This document shows positions 10,730-18,447 of a stretch of 50,796 nucleotides of DNA, piece after piece. The first letter of the stretch is position 1. Every line of letters begins with the position of its first letter. Origin of the DNA: Clostridiales bacterium (lineage in GTDB: Bacteria; Bacillota; Clostridia; Christensenellales; HGM11417); the NCBI GenBank assembly GCA_012519285.1, contig JAAYQN010000034.1:1-50796 (forward strand), in the 5' to 3' direction. Both the position numbers and the translations under genes were made by a program. The notes beneath the pieces are model-generated. The model did not search any database and was not told the DNA's origin. It saw only the letters and a program-made list of their open reading frames with translations.

Positions 10730-10945
10730 AAAAGTCCTCCCTTTGTCTTTGTGCTGACCGGCGTACACTCGTCCGTGCGTGTCGAGCGACTTTCTTTAAA
10801 AAAGCTGTCCTCTCGCAGTCAGCCGCCGCATATCTTCCATGCAGCCTGGTCGGCAGAAACTATCCCTGAAAGCACGGGTAACCTCCTGCCTCATCCCGAA
10901 AATAGACAGCTTTAATATTCTATACTATTTTAAAAGGCGCGTCAA
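10730..10945 (-). promoter_or_regulatory. Promoter plus structured 5' leader of the S10 operon (attenuator-like)
   Basis: On - strand: -35 TTGACG (10945-10940), 17-nt spacer, -10 TAGAAT (10922-10917). AAAGCTGTC (10913-10905) is perfectly complementary to GACAGCTTT (10809-10801), whose T's are part of a 6-T run. Internal GGCAG/CTGCC pairing. Confidence 0.6.
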
Positions 10946-11103
10946 GCGTTTAAAATAAAGTTTTTGAGAAAAAATGGGGTTTTTAGGCGAAATCCTAAGA
11001 AAGTTTGGAAATTGCGTCGTCAAAACTTTCGGAAGGTTTGAAAAGGGCAAGCCAAGGAACGCCAAACGGTAGCACCATCCGTCCGAGACCGTAAAGAGCG
11101 GAC

Positions 11104-12480
11104 CTACTGCCTGAGTATCATGTCCTTTATGTCCTTTACGGCTGTAGCTATATTGGTGTTGGTCTGGATTAGCTCGGTAATTTTGTCCCTCGCGTACATT
11201 ATGGTTGTGTGATCCCTGCCGCCCAGCGCCGAGCCGATGGCGGCGAGCGGCACGTTGAGCATTTCGGTTATTATGTATATGCATACCTGGCGCGGCTCCA
11301 CTATCTCCCTGTTCTTCTTCTTGCTTATCATGTCTGCCTTGGAGATGGAATAGTAGCTGCAGGCGGCGTCAATTATCTTGTCGATGGTGAGCACCTCTCT
11401 TTTGTTGTCCAAAAAATCCTTAAGCGCCTCCACCGCGATGTCGTGGGTGACTTTGGATGCCCCGATCAGCGAGGCGTAAAAGGTTATCCTCGAGAGCATG
11501 CCCTCCATCTCCCTTATGTTGCTGTCTATCCTCTCCGCGATGAGGTGGAACACCTTCTCGTCTACGTTGTAGTTTTCGTTCTCAGCCTTTTTCTTGAGTA
11601 TGGCAAGCCTGGTCTCGAGCTCGGGGGGCTGGATATCCACGATAAGCCCCCACTGAAACCTCGAGCGCAGCCTCTCCTCAAGCTCCGACAAAAACTTGGG
11701 CGCCCTGTCCGACGAGATTATTATCTGCTTGCCGAGTTGATATAAGTCGTTGAAGGTATGGAAAAACTCCTCCTGCGTGCTCACCTTGTTTGCCATAAAC
11801 TGAATATCGTCCACCATCAGCACGTCCAGGCTACGGTACTTGTTGCGAAACTGCTTTGTGGATTGCTCCTTTCCCACCCTTATCGCCTCGACGAGCTCGT
11901 TTACGAACCTCTCGCTGGTGAGGTAGTTCACCTTAAGGTAGGGCTTTTCCTTGAGAAGCTGGTTCCCTATCGCGTGCATAATGTGGGTCTTGCCGAGGCC
12001 GCTTCCCCCGTAGATGAAAAGCGGGTTGTAGCTCTTTCCGGGGCTGTCCGCCACCGCCTTTGCGGCGGCGTGCGCGAGCTGGTTTGATTTTCCCACGACG
12101 AAGTTGTCGAAGGTGTACTTGGGGTTGAATATGGGCGGCTCAAACTGAGGGTTGGGGGAAGGCCCGGCCGTCGCGGCGACGTCTGCCCCCGGCAGCACGC
12201 GCGTCTTTAAGTAATCCTTCAGCTCGCTTGCCGGTATGATAAAGACGTCGGTTATGTTTCCGTTGACCTTGTTGGCGGCGTGCCTTATCAGGTCGAGGTA
12301 GTTGTTCTTTATCACATTCACCGCCATAGTGGTCGGGCTGACCATTATGAGCGTGTTTTTGAAGATGTCGACCGGCTCCAAGGATGATATCCAGACCTCA
12401 TATGTAACAAAGGACGTGCCCGTCTCGATGATCTTTAAGGCTTCTTTCCAAAATTCTTTCAAATCGTCAGTCATTACCAT
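11104..12480 (-). CDS. dnaA: Chromosomal replication initiator protein DnaA
   Basis: NPLFIYGGSGLGKTHIMHAIGNQLL; DVLMVDDIQFMANKVSTQEEFFHTFN; REIVEPRQVCIYIITEMLNVPLAAIGSALGGRDHTTIMYARDKI. Confidence 0.98.
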   Translation of the reverse strand: MVMTDDLKEFWKEALKIIETGTSFVTYEVWISSLEPVDIFKNTLIMVSPTTMAVNVIKNNYLDLIRHAANKVNGNITDVFIIPASELKDYLKTRVLPGADVAATAGPSPNPQFEPPIFNPKYTFDNFVVGKSNQLAHAAAKAVADSPGKSYNPLFIYGGSGLGKTHIMHAIGNQLLKEKPYLKVNYLTSERFVNELVEAIRVGKEQSTKQFRNKYRSLDVLMVDDIQFMANKVSTQEEFFHTFNDLYQLGKQIIISSDRAPKFLSELEERLRSRFQWGLIVDIQPPELETRLAILKKKAENENYNVDEKVFHLIAERIDSNIREMEGMLSRITFYASLIGASKVTHDIAVEALKDFLDNKREVLTIDKIIDAACSYYSISKADMISKKKNREIVEPRQVCIYIITEMLNVPLAAIGSALGGRDHTTIMYARDKITELIQTNTNIATAVKDIKDMILRQ

Positions 12481-12668
12481 CCCTCAAAAAGTGTTTTAAT
12501 TCGCGGCAATATGTTATAATTAAATTGCTTTTTTCTCAAAAGGTGAAAAAAAGGGCTGTAACAGGGACAACGAATATTTTTTTTGAGCCTGTTACTTACC
12601 CCGCCTAAACCAATGTATTCCTATTATAGCACAAACCTTTAAAAAGGCAAAATGTACTGACGGAAAAT

Positions 12669-13739
12669 ATGACAATAAAAAATGTGCGCCTCAAAAACTT
12701 CAGAAACTATGCCGACCTCGACCTTGAGCTTTCCGAGGGCATAAACATCCTGACGGGAAAAAACGCTCATGGAAAGACTAATCTGCTCGAGGCCATTTAC
12801 CTTTGCTGCGTGGGAAAGTCCATGCGGGGAAAAGACAGGGAGCTCATCCGCCACGGGCAGCAGGAGTGCTTTGTCGGCGTGCGCAGCCAAAAGCTTTACG
12901 GCTCTTTCGACGTCAAGATATTCATATCGAGGAAGGAAAACAAAAAGATTGTTTTGGGCGACATTCCCATACTGAGGATGGGCGAGCTGTTAGGAGGCAT
13001 CAACGCCGTGTTTTTCTCTCCCGACGAGCTCAAGCTGGTAAAGGACGCCCCCTCCTGCCGGAGGAGATTTCTGGACATCGACATCTCGCAGCTGTCAAGG
13101 AAGTATTTTTACACCCTGCTCACCTTCAACAAGGTGCTTCAGCAGAGGAACAATATCTTAAAGAACAAGGACAAAAGCTTTTTCCCCATGCTGGAAGTGT
13201 ATGACGAGCAGCTCGCGCAGGCGGGCTCATATATCATAGAGCAGAGGGTGAGCTTTCTCTCCTCAATCGGAGGAAGGGTGGCGGAAATCCACAGCTTCAT
13301 CACCCAGGGGGAGGAGATGGAGATATTCTACCAGAGCTTCCTTGAGGCGGAAGGGGATGTCCGCTCGGCCTTTAAGCAAAGGCTTAAGGAGAGCCTTGGC
13401 AGGGACATGGAGCTTGGGTACACCACCATCGGTCCCCACCGCGACGACATAAGGATAATGTGCGACGGCAGAGACGTCAGAACGTACGGCTCGCAGGGCC
13501 AGCAAAGGACGTGCGCGCTCTCGCTAAAGCTCTCAGAGCTGGAGTACTTTAAGGAAATTACCGGTGAATACCCCGTTCTGCTGCTCGACGACGTGTTCTC
13601 AGAGCTCGACGAGGGCAGGAAAAAGAGGCTGGTAGAATTCTGCGGCTTCGTGCAGACTATTATAACTACCACGGAAAAAGTGCCCGCGGGAAATTATGCA
13701 GTATATGAAGTTGAAAACGGAAAGATTTATAAGAGATAG
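12669..13739 (+). CDS. recF: DNA replication/repair protein RecF
   Basis: MTIKNVRLKNFRNYADLDLELSEGINILTGKNAHGKTNLLEAIYLCC; PVLLLDDVFSELDEGRKKRLVEF; YGSQGQQRTCALSLKLSELE. Confidence 0.97.
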   Translation: MTIKNVRLKNFRNYADLDLELSEGINILTGKNAHGKTNLLEAIYLCCVGKSMRGKDRELIRHGQQECFVGVRSQKLYGSFDVKIFISRKENKKIVLGDIPILRMGELLGGINAVFFSPDELKLVKDAPSCRRRFLDIDISQLSRKYFYTLLTFNKVLQQRNNILKNKDKSFFPMLEVYDEQLAQAGSYIIEQRVSFLSSIGGRVAEIHSFITQGEEMEIFYQSFLEAEGDVRSAFKQRLKESLGRDMELGYTTIGPHRDDIRIMCDGRDVRTYGSQGQQRTCALSLKLSELEYFKEITGEYPVLLLDDVFSELDEGRKKRLVEFCGFVQTIITTTEKVPAGNYAVYEVENGKIYKR

Positions 13740-13787
13740 GCGAGTGGAAAAATATCACAAATTGTTTTTGGTAAAAGCATTGCAAAA

Positions 13788-13812
13788 GGAGCCATTTGAG
13801 GCTCCCTTTTTC
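13788..13812 (+). terminator. Rho-independent terminator downstream of recF
   Basis: GGAGCC-atttga-GGCTCC followed by CTTTTT. Confidence 0.7.
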
Positions 13813-13899
13813 ACAATAATATTATTATTATACAGAAGATATCATTATAAAAAATATCTTTCCATCAAAATAAAAAAATCTTTCCACCAAAGCCCGCGC

Positions 13900-14349
13900 T
13901 TAAATCTTCTCGCTCTCCACTATCACTTTCAGCTTTGCGGTGATTTCCGGATAGAGCTTGACGTCTACAGTATAAATCCCCGCGTTTTTTATGGGTTCTT
14001 TGAGCATTATCTTTTTTTTGTCAACTGTGTAGCCCATCTCGGCGAGCTTCTCTGAAACCTGTGTGCTGGTGACGCTCCCGAAAATCTTGCCGCTTTTGCC
14101 GCACTTTACCTTAAGGTTGACGGTGAGGTCATCAAGCCTCTGCTTGGCGGCAAGCGCCTCCTTCCTCTCCATCTTCCTGTGGTATTCGGCGGCCTGTTTC
14201 TTGAGCATGGCGCTGTTTACGGCGTCGGCGGTGGCTTCCACCGCAAGGCCCTTGGGTATAAGGTAATTGCGCGCGTAGCCGTCATTGACGTTTACTATCT
14301 CGCCCTTTTTGCCTTGCCCCTTGACATCCTGCTTTAAGATTACCTTCAT
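13900..14349 (-). CDS. rplI: 50S ribosomal protein L9
   Basis: [40 protein letters not shown]. Confidence 0.98.
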   Translation of the reverse strand: MKVILKQDVKGQGKKGEIVNVNDGYARNYLIPKGLAVEATADAVNSAMLKKQAAEYHRKMERKEALAAKQRLDDLTVNLKVKCGKSGKIFGSVTSTQVSEKLAEMGYTVDKKKIMLKEPIKNAGIYTVDVKLYPEITAKLKVIVESEKI

Positions 14350-14413
14350 GATTTTGCCCTTGAATATCTTAAGTTTAATAATATTTTATATTGATTTGGG
14401 CGCGGTGTCAAGA

Positions 14414-15397
14414 TTATCTTGCCGACAAGATGTTTTCGATAAAGCCTTCCTTTATGTCAAACCTGTAATATGCCACCTTGGCGTAACAGGGCGACACCTT
14501 TTCCCTCACCCCGACGTAGGGAGCATACCTTTCATCGTAGATGTTCTGGAGCACGTCATCGAACTCGCCGAAGAAGTTCTCAAGCTGCACTGCCTCTATC
14601 CCCTCGTAATTTTCCTTGGCAAGCAGCGATATTGCGGTGTCGAAGTCCCCCGCCATAACGCATTCTAGGAAGTACCACGGCAGCAGCCTATCCTTTTTCA
14701 CCAGCTTTTTCTGGGGAGCGATTTTCCTCTCGGCAAGAGTTAACTTTTTTCCGTCAAAGCGATATTTTGCCTCTTCTCTGTGCCTCAACATGTTGACGTG
14801 CTCCTTTACAAGCGAAAGAAACCCCCCTTCTATGGCCACCTGGTCCGCGCGCTCTTCGAGCAGCACTTTGTAATCCTCGTCGTAGCCGATAAAGAGGCAA
14901 TACTTTTTCCCCTTGAGGTCGCCGTACAGCGCGAGAAGGGAATTGCCGCCGATGTTTTCCACGGCAATCCTCGCGTTTTCGAGCTCCGCGTCAATTTTCC
15001 TTTTGAAAAGGTACTCGTTGCTCTCCACCTCTATGTAATATATGCCGTCGTACAGCAGCGTGGCGGTGTGGTAGAGGCTGCCCTGCCTGAAACTTACTTG
15101 GCTTTTTGGCTCAAAGAAGCCGCTTAAGCAGTGATACCTCGAATGAAACTCCAAAAAGTACACATCCTCGCAAAGCTCGGTGACCTCAAGGGGATAGCAA
15201 TCCCGCCCCTCGTCGCCGGGGCAGAAGTTCACCGCCGCAGGAAGTATGTTGTATTTTGGGCTGGAAAGGTACGCGGCCTCTATCAGGCATTCCTTTTTGG
15301 GAAGCTCAAGCCTCAGGCCTTCCTCTCCGCAAATGCCCGCTACCTGGCCGTCAACCCTTATAACGGCATTTCTTTGCGTCTTTAACAGCAGTAAGAT
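14414..15397 (-). CDS. Hypothetical protein of unassigned family; start uncertain (ORF track begins at GTG 15232, but the frame is coding-like up to ~15397)
   Basis: Open frame from 14414 up to stop at 15412. Upstream extension reads VILLLLKTQRNAVIRVDGQVAGICGEEGLRLELPKKECLIEAAYLSSPKYNILPAA. SD-like AGGAGAGAGG sits just upstream of ~15397. Confidence 0.6.
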   Translation of the reverse strand: MLLLLKTQRNAVIRVDGQVAGICGEEGLRLELPKKECLIEAAYLSSPKYNILPAAVNFCPGDEGRDCYPLEVTELCEDVYFLEFHSRYHCLSGFFEPKSQVSFRQGSLYHTATLLYDGIYYIEVESNEYLFKRKIDAELENARIAVENIGGNSLLALYGDLKGKKYCLFIGYDEDYKVLLEERADQVAIEGGFLSLVKEHVNMLRHREEAKYRFDGKKLTLAERKIAPQKKLVKKDRLLPWYFLECVMAGDFDTAISLLAKENYEGIEAVQLENFFGEFDDVLQNIYDERYAPYVGVREKVSPCYAKVAYYRFDIKEGFIENILSAR

Positions 15398-15490
15398 GAC
15401 CCTCTCTCCTTAAACCTTTATACAATACAATTATATTTCAACATTTTGACTGGCAGAACTTGGACATTTTGCGGCAGGCTTTTTACGCTG

Positions 15491-15526
15491 AAAAAGGCCT
15501 TCGGCTGAAAGAGCCAAAGGCCTTTT
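15491..15526. terminator. Bidirectional-looking terminator hairpin
   Basis: AAAAAGGCCTTCGGCT-gaaag-AGCCAAAGGCCTTTT. Confidence 0.65.
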
Positions 15527-15547
15527 GATCTATATCAAACGGGGTCT

Positions 15548-16108
15548 TCAAGCCTCTATGATGCCCTGGACTATGGCGCTAAGGTCGGGCTTGGTGACCC
15601 TAAGGCTCGTAAACGTTCCGTCAAACGCCACGCCTTTTACAACCATCCTGTACTCGCAGCAGCCCGAGTTCTTGTCGCACGGATAGGGCTTGTCGCAGAA
15701 CGTCACTGTGAAGGGCTCGCTTGAAGTCACCGTAAAGCCGAGTGCCGCGTCGGTGATGGCTATGCTGTTGACGTATTCCCAGGTCTGGAGTACTTCTTTT
15801 TCGCCGTCGCACACCTTTATTAGGCTGAAGAGCAGGTTAGCCGTGATGGCCAGCGGAACTTCGGTATCCGTCGCATCAAACGAGACAAGGCTGGAAAACT
15901 CAAGCTTTACGAGGGGCTTGCAAAGCTTCTTGGTGTCGATGAATAGCCTGTCGAGCACGAAGAACTGGTCAGACACCACGTTGCCGTTCTCATCAATCTG
16001 GAAAGTGGCGTCCTGAGGCTTGCTCCCGCACTCTAAAAAGAGCACTTTCTTAAGTGACTTATGGATAGCGCAGTCCTCTCTTCTATCCCAATTGCTGAAT
16101 CTTTCCAT
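15548..16108 (-). CDS. Hypothetical protein, DUF4489-like
   Basis: 186 aa; MERFSNWDRREDCAIHKSLKKVLFLECGSKPQDATFQIDENGNVVSDQFFVLDRLFIDTKKLCKPLVKLEFSSLVSF; resemblance judged by eye. Confidence 0.55.
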   Translation of the reverse strand: MERFSNWDRREDCAIHKSLKKVLFLECGSKPQDATFQIDENGNVVSDQFFVLDRLFIDTKKLCKPLVKLEFSSLVSFDATDTEVPLAITANLLFSLIKVCDGEKEVLQTWEYVNSIAITDAALGFTVTSSEPFTVTFCDKPYPCDKNSGCCEYRMVVKGVAFDGTFTSLRVTKPDLSAIVQGIIEA

Positions 16109-16297
16109 AACAATTTCTCCTTTATTTTTCGGTGAGAGTATATCTCCTCACTCTCATATTATGAATTTTTAAGAGTAGAGGTGAAAAACCTTGCAGGGGT
16201 TTTGAATCCGCCAAAAAAAATATTTTTTTGGCAATATCAGAAAAAATTTTCAGGGAAACAGGTCATTGCCGTTTTTGCTGAAAAACTTGCAAAGCGC

Positions 16298-16319
16298 AAA
16301 AAAAGCCCGCTAAGCGGGC
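16298..16319 (-). terminator. Rho-independent terminator downstream of hpt
   Basis: On - strand GCCCGCTTAGCGGGC followed by TTTTTTT. Confidence 0.8.
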
Positions 16320-16359
16320 AATTGATGACGAAAGCTTTTTAAGAGCGATGGTTTTGCGC

Positions 16360-16911
16360 TCAGGGTTGCCTGTTATAAATTTTGGGATTTAAAACGCACA
16401 CGTCGGGCATATTCCTGTACTTTTGCGCGTAGTCGAGGCCGTAGCCTATCACGAATTTGTTGGGAATCTTGAAGCCCACGTAGTCAGCCTCGATGTCTAC
16501 CTGAAGGCGGTCGGGTTTGTCCAAAAGCGCGCATATCTTGAGTGAGGCGGGGGCCCTGCGCTCAAGCATGTTCTTAATGTAGGAGAGCGTCAGCCCCGTG
16601 TCAATTATGTCCTCGACGAGTATGACGTGCCTGTTTTCCAGGCTCTTATCGGTGTCTTTGACCACCTTGACCTCGCCCGAGGACCTTATGGAATTGCCGT
16701 AGGACGATATGGCCATGAACTCTATCTCCAGCGGGATGTCCATCGCCCTTATCAGGTCAGAAAAGAATACGACCGAGCCCTTGAGCACGCATATCATCAA
16801 GGGATTTTTGTCCCTGTACTGCCTGGACAGCTCGGCGCCAAGCTCCCTCACCCTATCGGCGATCATTTCCTTCGTAATCAAAATGGATTCGGCATCGTTA
16901 TAAAGGCTCAT
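16360..16911 (-). CDS. hpt: Hypoxanthine phosphoribosyltransferase
   Basis: PLMICVLKGSVVFFSDLIRAMDIPLEIEFMAISSYGNSIRSSGEVKVVKD...VILVEDIIDTGLTLSYIKNML. Confidence 0.96.
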   Translation of the reverse strand: MSLYNDAESILITKEMIADRVRELGAELSRQYRDKNPLMICVLKGSVVFFSDLIRAMDIPLEIEFMAISSYGNSIRSSGEVKVVKDTDKSLENRHVILVEDIIDTGLTLSYIKNMLERRAPASLKICALLDKPDRLQVDIEADYVGFKIPNKFVIGYGLDYAQKYRNMPDVCVLNPKIYNRQP

Positions 16912-18250
16912 TGGTTTTCCTCCGTATCTTGATTTTAAATATCCTCTTTGTGGTATCGTCCACCTTGATCTCGTCGCTTATGTCGAAGGGAAAAACGGCA
17001 AGCACCCTGCCTCCCGCTGCGAGAATGGGCAGGCTGTCCCTTCTGCGTTTAGGCACCTTGATGTCGGTAAGGTAGTCAGAAAGGCTCTTTGTCCCTCCTT
17101 TGTATCTCTTGAAGAGGTCCCCTTCCCTGCGCGGACGGATGACGGCGCCCTGGGGTACCTTTCCTGCATCGCAGACGAGGATGCTCCGTGCCTTAAGCCC
17201 GCCTATGTCCTGCCCTTCATATGTCTGCTCTTCTGCCTCGATTATATATTGAGGGGTTTCCATAATTCCCGATTTAAAGGGGATGAAGAAGCTTTCGACA
17301 TTTCCTTGGCCCCTTTCAAAGAACAGGCTGTCGTATTCCCTGTGCACGGTTATCCCCGAGCCTATGTCGATGCGGCTGCCGCTGCCGCCGCTGGCAAGTT
17401 CCACCACGTCCTCTATGTTGGCGCTCTCAATGTCTTTCGCCTCGCCGAGAAGGCGGCAGCATAAGAAGGCGGCGTGCCTTATCAGCACCTCGTCGCAGGG
17501 CAGAGTTATCCTGCAGCCCTCCTCCTCTCTCTCTATATGCCTTTGGCTGAGGGCGTCGAGGTATTCCTTTTCCTGCCTGATTATCTTTGACAGGCGTTCG
17601 ACGTTGTCGTAAAAGCCCGGAAACCTCTGCTCGAGCAGGGGAAACACCCTGTTTCGCAGAAAGTTCCTGCTGTATCCCTCATCAAAATTGGTGCTGTCGA
17701 TGCGGTACTCTATGCCGTTTTCGGCGACGTAGCGCGTTATCTCCTCTTTTGAGGTAAAGAGCAGCGGTCTGGCAATCCCCCTGCCGTTGTCGACGTCCAT
17801 GCCTTTAAGGCCTCCCATCCCGCTGCCCCTTAATATGTTGAGCATTATGGTCTCGACGTTGTCCATCTTGTTGTGGGCGGTGAAGGCCTTTGCGCACCTG
17901 CCGCTTTCTATGAGCTCGTAGAAGAAAGAGTACCTTATCTCCCTCGCCGCCTGCTCGAGGCCTATGCGCCTTTCTTTCGCGAAAACAGGGGCGTCTGCCT
18001 TTTTAAACAAAAACTCCACCTTTTCACTCTCGCAAAAGCGCCTGACGAAGTCGCTGTCTTCCTCCGATTCCTTCCCCCTTATGCCGTGGTCGACGTTGAC
18101 ACATACCACCTCAAAGCCCATGGGCTCTCTCAGGGAGAGCAGAAAGTGCAGCAGCGCCATGGAATCGCTTCCGCCGGATACCGCGCAGCCTATGACATCC
18201 CCCTTGTGGATCAGGCCATACTTTTTTATAGTATCCAATGCCGAATACAT
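16898..18250 (-). CDS. tilS: tRNA(Ile)-lysidine synthase TilS
   Basis: GDVIGCAVSGGSDSMALLHFLLSL (PP-loop); VNVDHGIRGKESEEDSDFVRRFCE; C-terminal GGTKSLSDYLTDIKVPKRRRDSLPIL. Confidence 0.95.
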   Translation of the reverse strand: MYSALDTIKKYGLIHKGDVIGCAVSGGSDSMALLHFLLSLREPMGFEVVCVNVDHGIRGKESEEDSDFVRRFCESEKVEFLFKKADAPVFAKERRIGLEQAAREIRYSFFYELIESGRCAKAFTAHNKMDNVETIMLNILRGSGMGGLKGMDVDNGRGIARPLLFTSKEEITRYVAENGIEYRIDSTNFDEGYSRNFLRNRVFPLLEQRFPGFYDNVERLSKIIRQEKEYLDALSQRHIEREEEGCRITLPCDEVLIRHAAFLCCRLLGEAKDIESANIEDVVELASGGSGSRIDIGSGITVHREYDSLFFERGQGNVESFFIPFKSGIMETPQYIIEAEEQTYEGQDIGGLKARSILVCDAGKVPQGAVIRPRREGDLFKRYKGGTKSLSDYLTDIKVPKRRRDSLPILAAGGRVLAVFPFDISDEIKVDDTTKRIFKIKIRRKTNEPL

Positions 18251-18372
18251 AGATATATTATATTACATCAAGCGGATTTTTTCAAAAACTTATTATATTT
18301 TTTTGAAAAGATAATTTTCCAATACGCCGTTTCCGCAAAAAAAGCCCTTTTTATGCAAAATTTAACCACCGC

Positions 18373-18417
18373 TTTCGACAAATACTGAATATATTTTCGC
18401 GGCGCGTCCTTTATAAT
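18373..18417 (+). promoter_or_regulatory. Candidate spoIIE promoter with Spo0A-box-like sequence
   Basis: TTTCGACAAA (reverse complement of TTTGTCGAAA) at 18373-18382; TATAAT at 18412-18417; spoIIE ATG at 18448. Confidence 0.5.
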
Positions 18418-18447
18418 CTTTTTCCCAGCGCGTTTGGAGGTGCTGCT

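Noticed and set aside
10925-11284. 119-aa ORF over the dnaA 3' end and S10 leader
   Set aside because: Out of frame with dnaA, overlaps the putative rpsJ promoter, low-complexity N/H-rich translation.
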